Made by a program: the position numbers and the translations under genes
The notes under the pieces: generated by a model
What the model saw: only the letters and a program-made list of their open reading frames with translations
Told to the model about the DNA's origin: nothing
Database searches by the model: none
Shown here: in pieces, positions 10,871 to 22,496 of the stretch
Layout: every line of letters starts with the position of its first letter
How positions within the stretch are numbered: the first letter of the stretch is position 1
Assembly (NCBI GenBank): GCA_963580285.1
Contig: OY757026.1
Span: 47,423,431 to 47,487,430 of the forward strand
Direction: 5' to 3'
Length of the DNA stretch: 64,000 nt
DNA from: Lucinisca nassula
Lineage: Eukaryota > Mollusca > Bivalvia > Lucinida > Lucinidae

Positions 10871-11529
10871 TGAGACGCCAAGTTCTGCAACGGAAGAGTC
10901 AAGTTGTTTTTCTCTGGGGACTCACGTTTTTGCCCATCTCAAATTAACGATGGGCTCGAAATAATTGAAAAAAAAAATCTAATAACCTGTCCCCACAAAT
11001 AATGATAATAATAATAATGATAAAAAAAAAATATATATATAAGTATATTTTTTTTATTTTTCTATTTAAAGCAATGGCAAATTTGTCATTTGAGGGTAAT
11101 GGATACACCTTCAGGGGAGGCAACTCCTGCAAAAGTATTTTTGTCTCCCATGTCAATAGGGATCGACTCTTAAAGGAAAGCATTTGCTCCTGAGGGACAC
11201 ATGAACTAGTTCGAAACAGACGTGGTTTTGAGTCAACGAAGTTTCAGCCAGGGCACAGCATTTTCTTAAATTTTGATTATCATTAGATATGAAGCATCCG
11301 AAGCAAAAATTTAATCATGAAAAACGACAAACTTCTGTCTCAAATGGTACTTAGAACGCCCCCAAAGAAGTCCTAAATATCAAAATTTTCTCGGGGGAGG
11401 CCCCCGAAACCCTCCCCCATACGGCAGGTGGGAATCCCCTCTCTCGTGTTCTAGCCCCTCTCGCGCCTTCGGCGCTCGTTGACGCCTTCGGCGTGCGTAA
11501 TAATTATGAATTCCTGACTGACAGCAGTG

Positions 11530-11825
11530 CTCAAGACCACCCCTCGCCAATAGGAGCTTGAAGAAATATATGGGCTGCATGATGCTTCCACACAGAGCTG
11601 AATCCGGCCCGCACACTAGTACTGGAAAACCGCTTAGAGGATCTCAGCCTGTCCTGGAACCGCGGTGCGAGGCGGTGCAAATAAACCCTTTTGGTTTCAT
11701 TGGGCGACAGGGCTTGAGCTGTCATTTCCTCTCAATGTCGGGTAAAAGTCCCACAAAATTGGAAGCAACGTCTCCAAAATGACCTTTACAGTGTTGACGG
11801 GGACGTTAAACCCCAAATAAAATAA
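11530..11825 (-). mobile_element. SINE-like repeat S, sense on +
   Basis: The copy runs from CCAATAGGAGCTTGAAG to CCCCAAATAAAATAAAC. It is complete except for a loss around the CCGTCCATGC block. Confidence 0.8.
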
Positions 11826-11884
11826 ACAAAAGCAGTGCCCAAGTAACATTACTTGAGCACTGCTGTCGGGAGCATAAACGCGAA

Positions 11885-12040
11885 TAGCCCAGCGAATAAT
11901 CAGATCAGCCTGCGTATCCATATAGTCTAACCAGAGACTCCTCTTGCTGCATGAAGGAGCATATTCTTAGAGCGCACAATGAAGACTCTGATCAGACTGC
12001 GCGGATGCGCAGGCTGATCTGAGTCTTCGCTGGGCGCACA
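11885..12040. repeat. Palindromic CAGATCAGCCTGCG element
   Basis: CGAATAATCAGATCAGCCTGCG at the left is answered by CGCAGGCTGATCTGAGTCTTCG at the right. An inner GACTCTGATCAGACTGCGCG also pairs. This is a fold-back MITE of about 150 bp. Confidence 0.5.
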
Positions 12041-12457
12041 TGTCTTATTGTAGGTTTTGTCGTGCGCTGGATCGAAACTTTCTCTTATATAGTATTATAT
12101 CACGTGGATTCAGTATGCAGTGTGTTGCATGGTTTAAGACATTTCCTGACTGGTAACCTAGTGTAACAATTAACATAAAATGGGGCGTACAAATGGAGAC
12201 GGATATGATTTTTATTTCTGTATAATTCATGAATTTCTTATTGTGTACTTTAAATACAGAACGCACCAATTGTCAGCATATATTAATTTATGCAAATTAG
12301 CTTTATTTAGGCGACATTCCGAAATTAGATCATAGTTATGAACTAATCATCTCAGCCCATCATATGTTGTATACGTTACAAAGTGCAGTGACACTCTGAT
12401 TTTCGAACATCCATTGCCCGTTTACCTATTTTAAACCCTTCTTTGATACCCTTGGAA

Positions 12458-12657
12458 AGTTGAAATTCAATGGCTCGAACTACCCATGTCTCGAAAACAA
12501 GCCTTAATTCTAGCCATTGAGGTTCCTTAACTCTAGCCATTGAGGTTCGGATTCACTGTTGTTGGGTAAAAGTCCCACAAAATTGGAAGCATTGTCTCCA
12601 AAATGACCTTTACAGTGTTAACGGTGACGTTAAACCTCAAATCAATCAATCAATCAA
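12458..12657. repeat. Family C fragment next to an S fragment
   Basis: 12458-12550 has the AATGGCTCGAAC / TAGCCATTGAGGTTC ends of family C with the centre deleted. From 12562 the sequence is the 3' end of an S copy (AAAGTCCCACAAAATTGGAAG) with an AATC-repeat tail. Confidence 0.6.
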
Positions 12658-12949
12658 TGAATCGGATTAACTGTATAAAAGAGATGTCCACAATATTTAG
12701 GTTTCATGGAATTGAACTGGACATCAGAAAAAACAAATGTAATCAAAGGCGAAATCAGCTTGAGTTTCAAAAAGGAGGTCAAGTTTCCGCACCAAAGTGA
12801 TCTTCATCGGTCGTGTAAATGTACACGTGTAGGAAAATTGGTTCCGGATAGGAGAAGTTCGAATAACTTCAGATTACTCATACCGTCCAATAGGGAGACA
12901 CAAGGACCATAATTAGGGAATATGTTTTCGTTCTTCTTCAAAATGGAGG

Positions 12950-13235
12950 TTTGTTTGTTTTTATTGAGGTTTTACGTCCTCATCAACACTATTAAGCTCC
13001 TTTTGAGGACGTTGCTTCCAATTTTGTGGGACTTTTACCCGACATTGAGATGAATGACATATCAAGGTCTGTCGCCCAAAAACACCCCAAAGGTTTAAGG
13101 AACGGTCCGACTCTAAACACTTTTCCTCGACAGGCTTCGACTGGCCTTCCAAACGGTGCACCAGTACTCAAGTTCGGTCGGTTTCAGCTCTGCGCGGAAG
13201 CACCATGCAGCCTAATCTATTTCTCTAGGTGCGCC
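12950..13235 (+). mobile_element. SINE-like repeat S, diverged, inverted
   Basis: The inverted tail TTTTTATTGAGGTTTTACG starts it and the GCAGCCTAATCTATTTCTC block ends it. Substitutions are frequent, so this is an older copy than those at 8356 or 24484. Confidence 0.75.
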
Positions 13236-13660
13236 AAAAATGGAGGTATGCTGTGTGTACAGAGTACAGAGAGCATACATTTTATGGATAGAAAGAAAAA
13301 ATGCTCCTTAACCCTAAAGATGCCACGAAAAAAAATGAAATTTAAAGTTGCCTGTTTATGCTGTCTGTTGCATCTTCTTGCATACATTTCAAATATTGTT
13401 TTGGCATACAGACAAACATTGTTGAGCCAGATCAGACTGCTCAACATGCAAACAATGTTGACCTCGACCAGACTGCTCATCGGGGCTTGAAGAAATAGAT
13501 GGGTTGCATGATGCTTCCACGAAGAGCTGAAACCGGCCGCGTATGAGTACTGGTAAACCGCTTAGGGTCTAAGCCTGCCCCGGCAAATGGGCGGCAGGAC
13601 TTGAGATGTAATTTCATCTCAATGTTGGATAAAAGTTCCACAAAATTGGAAGAGACGTCT

Positions 13661-14772
13661 GTTAAAAAACATAATGAAGTAATGTAGTGAATTTCTTCAT
13701 TTCGAAAATTTTTACTTCATTATGCGTTGGCATAGTCGATGCGAAATGAAATAAAATGTAGTTTTTACTTCATTTTGCGTCGATACTAAATGGTTTCTGC
13801 AAAATGAAAGAATTATTTCATTTTGCGGTGATAGGTGGCATACTTAATTTTACTTCAATATGCGTCGACAGTTTGTTTGTTTGATTTGAGGTTTATTGTC
13901 ACCGTCAACACTATTTAGGTCATTTTGGAGACGTTGCTTCCAATTTTGTTGGACTTTTACCCGACATTGAGATTAAATGACATCTCAATCCCTGCCGTCC
14001 AATTAAACCAAAAGGGTTTATACGCATGAATGGGCCGACTCGCAGCAGTTTTCCTGGGCAGGCTTAGACCTTCTAAGCAGAATATCAGTACTCATGTGCG
14101 GTCGGTATCAGCTCTGTGTGGAAGCATCGTGCAGCCCATCTATTTCTTCAACACCCGATGGGCGGGGGCGAATATGCGTCGACAGTATGAGGTCGGTTCT
14201 AAATGAAAAAAAAAAATTCACATGTATTTTGCTTTGAGAGATGGCACACTTTTTCAAACATCACAGAAACAAAAGTAACCCAAATATTTAGGGCTTAAAC
14301 ATGCATGTGGAGACTTTTATAAGTAGAATAACGGTGCATTATCAACAGAAAAGGAGCGAGGAAGGTCGAAAACATGTGGTGAGAAGTTTATATAAAAGTA
14401 AGCAGTTCAAGAAGCCAGTCGTTATGACGTAGGCCAAGAGCTCATGTGATGAGCTCTTGCGACATTCAGTGTGCTCTTGTGGAAGAACATCTTTGGGACT
14501 GTTCAAATGTGGTCTTAAAGACCACTTTTGAACTGTCTCAAATGTGGTCTTTATATTGGAATTTACCTGTATTACTTCCTAAGTCTTTGGTCTCCTTTCG
14601 TAGACAGCTATATTCTTCCATCATTACTTCATTTTGCGTCGTTATGATGCATATCAACGCGAAATGAAATAATTTTTTTTACTTCATTTCGCGTCGACTT
14701 CGCCAACGCATAATGAAATAAAAAAAAATCAAAATGAAGAAATTACTACATTACTTCATTATGCGTTGTAAC
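13661..14772. mobile_element. Composite non-autonomous DNA transposon, 8-bp TSD
   Basis: Terminal inverted repeats (GTTAAAAAACATAATGAAG at the left, CTTCATTATGCGTTGTAAC at the right) enclose 1,112 bp. They are flanked by a perfect 8-bp duplication, AGACGTCT, at 13653-13660 and 14773-14780. The insertion splits an S repeat whose two parts (13478-13660 and 14773-14835) are otherwise contiguous. Inside are a nested S copy (about 13867-14172) and a family D hairpin (about 14440-14560). There is no transposase. The 8-bp duplication suggests a hAT-like or similar enzyme, but the ends do not identify the superfamily. Confidence 0.8.
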
Positions 14773-14842
14773 AGACGTCTCCAAAATGACCTATATAGGG
14801 TTGACAGTGGACGTTAAACCTCAAACAAACAAACAAACGAAC

Positions 14843-15030
14843 AGACGATAACGCACCCGTGCGACATAGTCCATTTTTTCACATCTCCCAAAGTGATCTG
14901 GTGAAATCCTATGATATTTTTTCTTATTTATACTGCAAACGTAAGTTTTGGGTGCCCGTTAGAACCGCCTAGAGGAGGTTCTAACGAGCACCTACAACCC
15001 ATGTCGTGGAGCAGAAATAAGAAACCGACT
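14843..15030. mobile_element. Palindromic MITE, family A variant
   Basis: It begins AACGCACCCGTGCGACATAG, passes through the hairpin at about 14945-15003 and continues to AGCAGAAATAAGAAA. The far end is lost or very diverged by about 15045. Confidence 0.55.
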
Positions 15031-15316
15031 TGTTCATTTGATGACTATAAAAAAAAATTCTGCATTTTTAACGGCGCTGATCAATCAGAAACCATGACAT
15101 TGTCATTCTTCAAGTGGTGACATTGCCCCGCGAAGCATAGAATAATGAAAACGTTTTGGTTGGAATATTCTAAAAAAGAAATTATCTCGACCATAAGGTC
15201 AATATGTCATCTACGCTCTGAGTTCGACGACCGCCCAGGAAAGTTTAGGCAATGTTTGAATTTATGATTTTTTCGACCTCATGAGGACATTCTAAACAGC
15301 TACATTCGTCCACTAC

Positions 15317-18300
15317 AATGTTCAAAGCATAGCTCAGAAAATCGATGTCTTGGAAACAGAGCTGTTTGAATTCGACATTCTTGGATTCACTGAATCCTGG
15401 CTAAACCCTTCCCATTGTTCTGAAGACATTCATATAGCTTCCTTTAACGAACCTGAGCGCAAAGACCGAGTAGGTGATAGCCATGGCGGTGTTATTGTTT
15501 ATATAAAGGATGGCATCCATTATCGGCGAAGGAGCGATCTGGAACCCCAAGGAATCGAATGTATCTGGATTCAGCTAACACTTAAGAACAAACATGTTCT
15601 TTTTGGTCTCTTCTACAGACCACCCAATTCTGATGCCCTTTACTACTCTGGTATTGAAGACTCTGTACATCTGGCAGTTGATACTGGCATATCTGACATA
15701 ATTATCACTGGAGATTTTAATTTCAATATGTTAAATAATCAGACTTCGCGTAAAATCCAAGCACTCTGTGATCAATTTGCACTCCATCAATGTATAAACG
15801 AACCGACACACTTTACTGAGAATTCGTCCTCGTTAATCGATTTAATCTTAGTAAGCAACAAAGACTACCTTATACTTAGTGGTCTTGGCGACCCATTCCT
15901 AAATCAAGAACAGCGGTATCATTGCCCTATTTATGGCGTCTGTAACTTTCGGAAGCCAAAACTTCGTTCGTATAAACGCAAGGTTTGGAGTTACGAAAAA
16001 GGAAACTATGACTTATTAAGGGAAAAAGTATCATCTGCTGACTGGGGCGCTTGTGTAAACAATGATATAGACATCTATGCTCAAAGTCTTATAAATACCT
16101 TAAATAGTTTAGTAGAGGCTTCTGTTCCGAACAAATATGTAACAATTAGACCTTCTGACCCACCGTGGATAACTACGCATATCAGAAAATTTATTCGCAA
16201 ACGTAAAAAAGCATATCGTAGAGCCAAACGAACTAACAGTGAAATGCATTGGGTCAAATTTAAACGGCTGAGAAATGAAACTATTACGAAAACTCGAGAA
16301 TCTAAGAAAGCATTCCATGACAATATTGCCAGCAAGTTAAAAGCAGGTCCAATCTCGTCTAAGCAATGGTGGACTATCTTAAAGTCTTTTATTTCGCCAA
16401 ATTATAAATCCTCCCTTCCTCCACTCGAACACAGCGGTGCAGTATATTCTGACGATAACGAGAAAGCAAATATCATAAATGATTTCTTTCGCGATCAGAC
16501 AGTCCTTGACGACCGAAATGCCGTCCTTCCAGACATACCTACATACCCCGTCCATAGCAGCCTTGATTCGGTGAATATAAGTCCCGACGAAGTCGAGTCA
16601 GTATTGCGCTGCTTGCCGTTAGGCAAATCATCAGGACCAGACGGAATCAACAATCGAATTCTTCGTGAAATTGCCAGGGAAATATCCCCCGCTTTATCAA
16701 CATTTTTCAACACCTCTGTACGGATAGGAAAAGTCCCTGATTCTTTTAAAGAAGCACACGTTACCCCGGTACCGAAAGGCGGGGATCTTTCTATAGTGTC
16801 AAACTTTCGCCCTATCTCTCTTTTGAGCAACATAGACAAGTCATTCGAAAGAATCATCTTTAAATGCTTATACAACCATTTCTTAGAAAACAATATTTTG
16901 ACCCCTTTTCAATCTGGTTTTACACCGGGAGACTCGACAATCAACCAACTTACTTTCTTGTACAATACTTTGTGTAAGGCTTTGGATTCTGGAAAAGAGG
17001 TGAGAGCCATTTTCTGCGACATAAGTAAAGCGTTTGACCGAGTGTGGCACGCTGGTCTTACTCACAAACTTAGAGCTGCAGGAATATCTGGTAATATGTT
17101 AGACTGGTTCAGAAATTATCTTACAAATCGCAAACAAAGAGTCGTTTTACCTGGAGCAAAGTCCAAGTGGAATTTTATATCTGCAGGAGTACCCCAAGGA
17201 TCTATTCTTGGCCCCCTACTCTTTCTGTTGTATATTAATGACATTGTAACTGATATAAGAGCAAACATTCGTCTTTTTGCGGATGATACGAGTCTTTTCA
17301 TTGTTGTGGAAACTCCAGAAATGGCTGCACAAGTCCTTAACACAGATCTTCAAAGAATTGACCAATGGGCAGCGCTCTGGCTGGTTAAATTTAATCCAGT
17401 TAAAACAGAATCTCTTCTAGTCTCTCGTAAAACAAATAGACCAAATCACCCTCCTGTTTATATGCGTAATCAAGAAATAAAAGAAGTTAACCAGCATAAA
17501 CATCTAGGACTTGTTCTATCAAGTGACTGCACTTGGCATAATCATATTGATTACATTAAAGAGAAAGCTTGGACCAGAATTAACGTTATGAGACGTCTAA
17601 AGTTCAAGCTTGATAGGAAATCTTTGGAAACCATCTATATCTCTTTTATACGCCCGATTATTGAATATGGAGATACTATTTGGGACAATTGTTCACTACA
17701 AGAAAAGCAAGATTTAGAGAAAATCCAGCTCGAAGCTGCACGCATCGCTACAGGAGCAACTAAATTAGTCAGTATTCAAAAATTATATGAAGAAATTGGA
17801 TGGGTCACTTTAGCTACAAGACGTAAGCAACACAAATTAGCTCTGTTCTACAAAATGTGCAACCACATAACTCCTCCCTATCTCGTTTCCCTTGTGCCAC
17901 CGCTTGTTAGTGACATCTCAAGATACAGTCTGAGAAATGCTAATAATATACAAACAATAGATGCAAGAACAAGTCTTTACTTTCATTCTTTTCTCCCCTC
18001 TGTCATAAGGGAATGGAATGGTCTTTCCCTAGAAAGCAGAAACACAGACACTTTACAGTCATTCAAAGAACTTACGTCCCAGACAAAACCGAATGTACCT
18101 AAGTATTATTATACGGGGACCAGAAAGAATCAAATACTGCACACTCGGTTAAGGACTGGATGTAGTTCTTTAAACTACGACTTATTTCTCAAAAACATTT
18201 CTGATAGTCCCCTTTGCACATGTAATTCCGGCTCTATTGAAAATGCTGAACACTTTTTGTTGATATGTCGATTATATCGTGAACCTAGAAATCAATTATA

Positions 18301-18433
18301 TCAAACAGTTTCACAATTTTGTGGTATTACTTCGAAAGTACTCTTGTACGGTGACGGATCATTGTCATATGATACAAATGTTGCTATTTTTGAAGCCGTC
18401 CAGAGGTACATTCGAAGTAGCAAACGCTTTTAA
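15317..18433 (+). CDS. LINE ORF2: endonuclease-reverse transcriptase
   Basis: This is the polyprotein of a non-LTR retrotransposon. It nicks target DNA and primes reverse transcription at the nick. Counting from the TTG codon at 15350, residues 1-200 are an apurinic-type endonuclease (FTESWL near residue 13, GDFNFN near 121, SLIDLIL near 161). Residues ~430-700 are the reverse transcriptase with PVPKGG, NFRPISLL, DISKAFD, GVPQGSILGPLLF and the catalytic FADD at 643-646. A C-terminal cysteine-histidine motif (CTCNSG...EHFLLIC) follows, as in Jockey and CR1-type elements. No ATG lies at a plausible start. The frame is open back to the target junction, with an in-frame TAA at about 15293 in flanking DNA, so the reading frame is a 5' truncation product and translation from it is unlikely. 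No stop or frameshift occurs in more than 1,030 codons. Confidence 0.9.
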   Translation, partial: NVQSIAQKIDVLETELFEFDILGFTESWLNPSHCSEDIHIASFNEPERKDRVGDSHGGVIVYIKDGIHYRRRSDLEPQGIECIWIQLTLKNKHVLFGLFYRPPNSDALYYSGIEDSVHLAVDTGISDIIITGDFNFNMLNNQTSRKIQALCDQFALHQCINEPTHFTENSSSLIDLILVSNKDYLILSGLGDPFLNQEQRYHCPIYGVCNFRKPKLRSYKRKVWSYEKGNYDLLREKVSSADWGACVNNDIDIYAQSLINTLNSLVEASVPNKYVTIRPSDPPWITTHIRKFIRKRKKAYRRAKRTNSEMHWVKFKRLRNETITKTRESKKAFHDNIASKLKAGPISSKQWWTILKSFISPNYKSSLPPLEHSGAVYSDDNEKANIINDFFRDQTVLDDRNAVLPDIPTYPVHSSLDSVNISPDEVESVLRCLPLGKSSGPDGINNRILREIAREISPALSTFFNTSVRIGKVPDSFKEAHVTPVPKGGDLSIVSNFRPISLLSNIDKSFERIIFKCLYNHFLENNILTPFQSGFTPGDSTINQLTFLYNTLCKALDSGKEVRAIFCDISKAFDRVWHAGLTHKLRAAGISGNMLDWFRNYLTNRKQRVVLPGAKSKWNFISAGVPQGSILGPLLFLLYINDIVTDIRANIRLFADDTSLFIVVETPEMAAQVLNTDLQRIDQWAALWLVKFNPVKTESLLVSRKTNRPNHPPVYMRNQEIKEVNQHKHLGLVLSSDCTWHNHIDYIKEKAWTRINVMRRLKFKLDRKSLETIYISFIRPIIEYGDTIWDNCSLQEKQDLEKIQLEAARIATGATKLVSIQKLYEEIGWVTLATRRKQHKLALFYKMCNHITPPYLVSLVPPLVSDISRYSLRNANNIQTIDARTSLYFHSFLPSVIREWNGLSLESRNTDTLQSFKELTSQTKPNVPKYYYTGTRKNQILHTRLRTGCSSLNYDLFLKNISDSPLCTCNSGSIENAEHFLLICRLYREPRNQLYQTVSQFCGITSKVLLYGDGSLSYDTNVAIFEAVQRYIRSSKRF

Positions 18434-18514
18434 AATAGAATACGCTTTCATTTTTTTGCGTACTATTCATTTTTAACATGCATTAATGACCTTATTTATT
18501 TATTTACTTACTGG

Positions 18515-18620
18515 TTCAAAGAGCTTAGATTGCCTGCCCTCTCCCGCCCCCCCCCCCCCCCTACTCTATGTCCTGCTCCAGTTGTGTTAATTCTGTATTT
18601 TCTTTCTTTCTTTCTTTCTT
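18515..18620. repeat. Low-complexity C run and TTTC repeats in the LINE 3' UTR
   Basis: A C run of about 15 lies near 18545-18560, and TTTC units follow near 18600-18622. The rest of the LINE 3' UTR is AT-rich with no feature. Confidence 0.7.
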
Positions 18621-19177
18621 TTTTTTGTCTGTTTGTTATCATAACCTGTGAACTTATATGTATTTGATCTGTATTTTTTTTCATTGCACTTCTTTTTATG
18701 CTAAATTTTATGACAAAAAATTTTCAAATGAAATGTTTTGTCATATCTTCAATGTTTGTTTCTTTATCTGATCTAAATCCTTCTATCTCTCATTTCTTCT
18801 ATTATTATCTTTTATATTCTGTTCTGATATTAACTTTATTTTCCCTTATTTTTTCTATTCTGTTTGATCAAAATTTGCTAAATCTCATCTTCATGTATGT
18901 ATTGCCTAAAGATACTGAAAAAGTCACATTCCTATTTTATGATCACATGTAAATTATCTACTGCCATATGTTACTTAAACATATTGATATTTACATAGGA
19001 AAGGAACTAAATAAGCTACTGCTTTCGTTCTGATCCTAAAATTTTGTATTGACTCTGTTTATTTGCTTGAATGTTCAAATGTTTTTGGAAATAAATATGT
19101 TTAAAAAAACAGCTACAACCCGTCCACTTAACGAGAAAAACTAGACTGCATGGGATCGCAAAAGTGATGATGTTTTC

Positions 19178-19480
19178 ACATTACAAAAACACGCCTATAC
19201 AAATACATGATAAATTTTACCACCAAAAAATTAAAATTTTCGGATGAAAAATTTTCCGGATTGCCAGCAGCAAAATTGTGGCGGGCTTCAAGTCTCGAGG
19301 TTTAAGCGATCATAGTTTAGCCCTCAAATCAAATAGTGACTAGAGATAAAACAAGAGAGAAAAAAAAAATCTGATCATTTTCATAGATCGCTCGAGCTCA
19401 AATGGTAAAGGCTGCCGAAAATGCAATGGCTACACCGACAGTGATATCAACGAAACAGTTTTTTTTTTTTTCGTGAAATC
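19178..19480. repeat. Family A end fragment and unassigned DNA
   Basis: CATTACAAAAACACGCCTATAC at 19178-19200 and the following TTTTACCACC stretch are the end of a family A copy whose other half is missing. Nothing is recognised from 19270 to 19480. Confidence 0.5.
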
Positions 19481-19489
19481 GCTTTACAT

Positions 19490-19990
19490 GAAAAGTAGAA
19501 GTAAAACAAAGATCAGGAATTTATACAATTAACTTACTCCACCCATAAAAGACACCAAAGGGAAAGAAATACAAACATTAAGCGACCAGACTATAATGGA
19601 AACCTAAACAAAGGAAGGCCATAAGGACAGTTACTTTCCCACAAAATGGCCATATGGCCATCCAAAACCAAAAGACACAAGTGATACACACAGCAAGTAA
19701 CAAACAACAACATAAATAAATCGCCACAGAAGAGCCGCCTTGGAACGGTCAGTGGAAGATTTCCACTGGGGGGCTTAAATCGATTTTACGTGGCCACAAT
19801 CCTCGCCCTTACTTCCGTCGCGATTTAGACAAATAATTTGTTCAGTCCGCATGAAGACCTCCTAACTCATCAGTGCAACATCTCCATGAACACAAAAATC
19901 AAAGAACCACAGAGGTGAGACAACGGTGAGGACTCGACAGCAAGAAACCACTGAAATGCTGGAGCAAAAGAAAACCAACAGTTAGTAAAC
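19490..19990. repeat. Dispersed repeat, second copy, longer
   Basis: The first 110 bp match 10166-10275 almost exactly. The following ~390 bp (CACAAGTGATACACACAGC, ACCTCCTAACTCATCAG and so on) have no partner in the window. No coding frame is convincing. Confidence 0.45.
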
Positions 19991-20019
19991 CTGGACCGTA
20001 TAATTCACCATTCTGTAAA

Positions 20020-21270
20020 TTATTACGTTTCGTATCAATTTGTGTTTGAAATAATTACACTATTTATGGTGTAAGGTTTGCTGCTGTGAACATTCCACTT
20101 TTTTTCAGTGTAACGAAACGTCGGTGTAATATTTCTTCGAATGATGGATAATACTTTGTTTTGTTCAGTGTAAAAACATAGATACACTTTGAAAGCGTTA
20201 TCTTTCCAGCTTATCGGTGCCTTTTGCACCAAATACTGGTATTTTGTTCAATCTTAACGAAAGTTAACGTTTCTTGTTGAAACGTGTAACTAGGGGCTTG
20301 AAGAAATATTTGGGCTGCACGATGCTTCCACTCAGAGCTGAATCCGGCACGCACACTAGTACTGGTAAACCGCTTAGAGGATCTAAGCCTGTCCAGGAAC
20401 CGCGGTGCGAGGCGGACCGTCCATGCTAATAAACCCTATTGGTTTCATTGGGCGACAGGGCTTGAGATGTCATTTCATCTCAATGTCGGGTAAAAGTCCC
20501 ACAAAATTGGAAACATAAACCTCAAATCAAACAAAACAAACTAGTCGTATAAGGTATGTTAAGTACGGCATACGTTATTTTATTCCCCTTTCGTGTCATA
20601 TAGCTCAAAACGGCATAAATATCAGGGAAATTATATACTTATTAATATTGATAATAGGGTTGCTTCATGCGTAACGAAAATCCTGCTAAAAAAGATTAAA
20701 ATGAGGTAAACTCTATTTTAGTATAAATACAATTTCTGTTTAATAAAGAGTTTATACAAAATCTAATGGAAAATGCAACCTTTTGTAGGGGTAAATTGGT
20801 AGTCCAAATGTGCTACTAGTGCCCGGTTACCTTTAAAACAAGATCATTCAACCTTTTATACCATCATTTTGCCGAAGCTCTAGCATTACCATTGAAAAAT
20901 GGTAAATGATACCCTGTAGAAACTGTATCAAAGGTGCCCTCTGAAAGGACTATCAGAGCATGATAAGTTCTGCATGGGAAAATGGAAAAAACAATAATTA
21001 ATTACACTTCATAGTGTAAATATCCACTGTGGTGTAGCCAGACTTAATTATTGGTCTAATGTTACACCGATTGAATGGAGAAAACATTACACCCGGAAAC
21101 GTTTCCTTCAAAACAATGATGGTACATTTACACCAGTAATGAAGACCAGTTATATTATAGTGGAAACTTTCCTTCGGTTTTCGGTGCGTAATTACAGCAT
21201 TTATCTGGATTAATAGCAGTTCAGCTGCCACCAGTTTTGGTGTAATGTTTCCATTTATTTTTACAGTGAT
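20020..21270. mobile_element. MITE-like element with GTGTAA motifs, split by S
   Basis: The left end (TTCTGTAAATTATTACG) is roughly inverse to the right end (TAATGTTTCCATTTATTTTTACAG). GGTGTAA/TTACACC motifs recur on both arms (20055, 20090, 20120, 21005, 21060, 21240). An S copy at 20286-20541 interrupts it. Ends and class are uncertain. Confidence 0.35.
20286..20541 (-). mobile_element. SINE-like repeat S with internal deletion, sense on +
   Basis: It runs from AGGGGCTTGAAG to AAACCTCAAATCAAACAAAAC. The segment between AAAATTGGAA and ATAAACC is deleted (about 45 bp). Confidence 0.8.
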
Positions 21271-21547
21271 ATGACGAACGTTTTAATATAAATTGGCTGT
21301 CAATTATTATTACACCCGCATCGAAATAGTAATGAATTCAAGGCATTTAGCTTAGTTATAAATATACTTAATTTATGATATCTAAAATGTTTAAAATGCT
21401 ACTTGGCAGTAAAATTAAGTTTACTAACTCTTCAAGTGACTCTTGTGTGGAGAATATTGTAAATAAACTGCAAACTCATATGGACCTAGTGACTGTGATG
21501 TAGTGCTATGTGTTTATTTTGAAGAAAAGCAAACCATCTATTTCAAT

Positions 21548-21716
21548 ACAGTGTGAGTGAGTGTTTGTGTTTTACGTCCCACCAACAGCTAAGGTCATAC
21601 AGAGACGGGACCTCGGTTTAAAGACATATCCGAAAGTCTGGAGAAGCCCGGGATCGATCCTGTGATCCCTGGTTTACAAGGCGGGTAGCGTAACCACTAC
21701 AACACGGAGGCTTTTT
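21548..21716 (-). mobile_element. tRNA-derived SINE, family T
   Basis: On the minus strand a tRNA-like head (CCTCCGTGTTGTAGTGGTTAC with an A box, then GGATCGATCCCGGG as B box) leads into a tail ending CTGTTGGTGGGACGTAAAAC. Other copies are at 28772-28930 and 58999-59165. It shares the GGGACGTTAAAC tail motif with family S. Confidence 0.8.
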
Positions 21717-21721
21717 TAATA

Positions 21722-21935
21722 CAGTATAATTGCGCTATTAAGACCACCTAAAATTAATACAAATTCTGCTTTAAAAACCTTAATTAGTAGGTTCCAGTCA
21801 TTTTTTCCCTGTGTTCTGCAGACAGTGTCCTCTGGTCAGAGACCCCCTTTGGGACTGTTCAAAAGTGGTCTTAAAGACCACTTTTGAACAGTTCCACAGG
21901 TGGTCTTAATATAGCAATTTGCTGTATATGTGGCC
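21722..21935. mobile_element. Palindromic MITE, family D
   Basis: The ends are TACAGTATAATTGCGCTATT and AATATAGCAATTTGCTGTATA, inverse to each other. The core hairpin pairs CTGTTCAAAAGTGGTCTT with AAGACCACTTTTGAACAG. Confidence 0.75.
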
Positions 21936-22129
21936 AACTGACCTCTGAACTTTGGTTAACAACATTCTAATGCACAAGCGAATATAACGCGACGCCTGAT
22001 TGGATAACGACACAAATTTGCAGCGGTGTTGAACACATAGGAACTATAATGGGGATAACTGTATTGGGATGATGCGTCGCCGTGAAACGAAATTTACGAC
22101 CGTAAAACCGACGATTTACCTCCCCATCA

Positions 22130-22395
22130 GTGGCCCTCGCCCATCGGGGCTTGAAGGCATAGATGGGATGCATGATGCTTCCATGCAGAGCTGAAACCGG
22201 CCGCACACGAGTACTGGTAAACCGCTTAGAGGATCTAAGCCTTGCCCAGGCAAAGCGGTGAGAGTAGGATGTCCATGCTTTAAAACCCTATTGGTATCAT
22301 TGTGTGACAGGGCTTGAGAAGTCACCTTAATGTCAGGTGAAAGTCCCATAAAATTGGAAGCAGCGTCTCTTAAATGACATATTCAGTGTTGACGT
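22130..22395 (-). mobile_element. SINE-like repeat S, diverged, sense on +
   Basis: The copy runs from GCCCATCGGGGCTTGAAG to GTGTTGACGTGGATG, where the tail is lost. A family A end (AACAGTAGGCGTGTTTCGTAATG) directly follows at 22445-22468. Confidence 0.75.
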
Positions 22396-22496
22396 GGATG
22401 CGATGTACATGTATTGATTTGGTGGTAAAATTTTAAATACATTTGAACAGTAGGCGTGTTTCGTAATGCTTGCGCTGCGTATACTAAACCGGTTAC

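Larger units (their letters stand above)
15315..19106 (+). mobile_element. 5'-truncated Jockey/CR1-like LINE with TSD
   Basis: The insertion starts inside the endonuclease-coding region, carries a 3' UTR of about 670 bp and ends after AATAAA (19090-19095) and a short A run. Both sides carry a ~21-bp near-identical sequence (AAACAGCTACA...CGTCCACT) at 15294-15314 and 19107-19128, with one indel and one or two mismatches. I read this as the target-site duplication. The element therefore lost its 5' UTR, ORF1 and the first few endonuclease residues at insertion. The uninterrupted ORF implies a young copy. Confidence 0.85.

Noticed and set aside
13026..13490. 154-codon plus-strand frame
   Set aside because: It lies over an inverted S repeat and a MITE fragment, and the translation shows no protein-like conservation.
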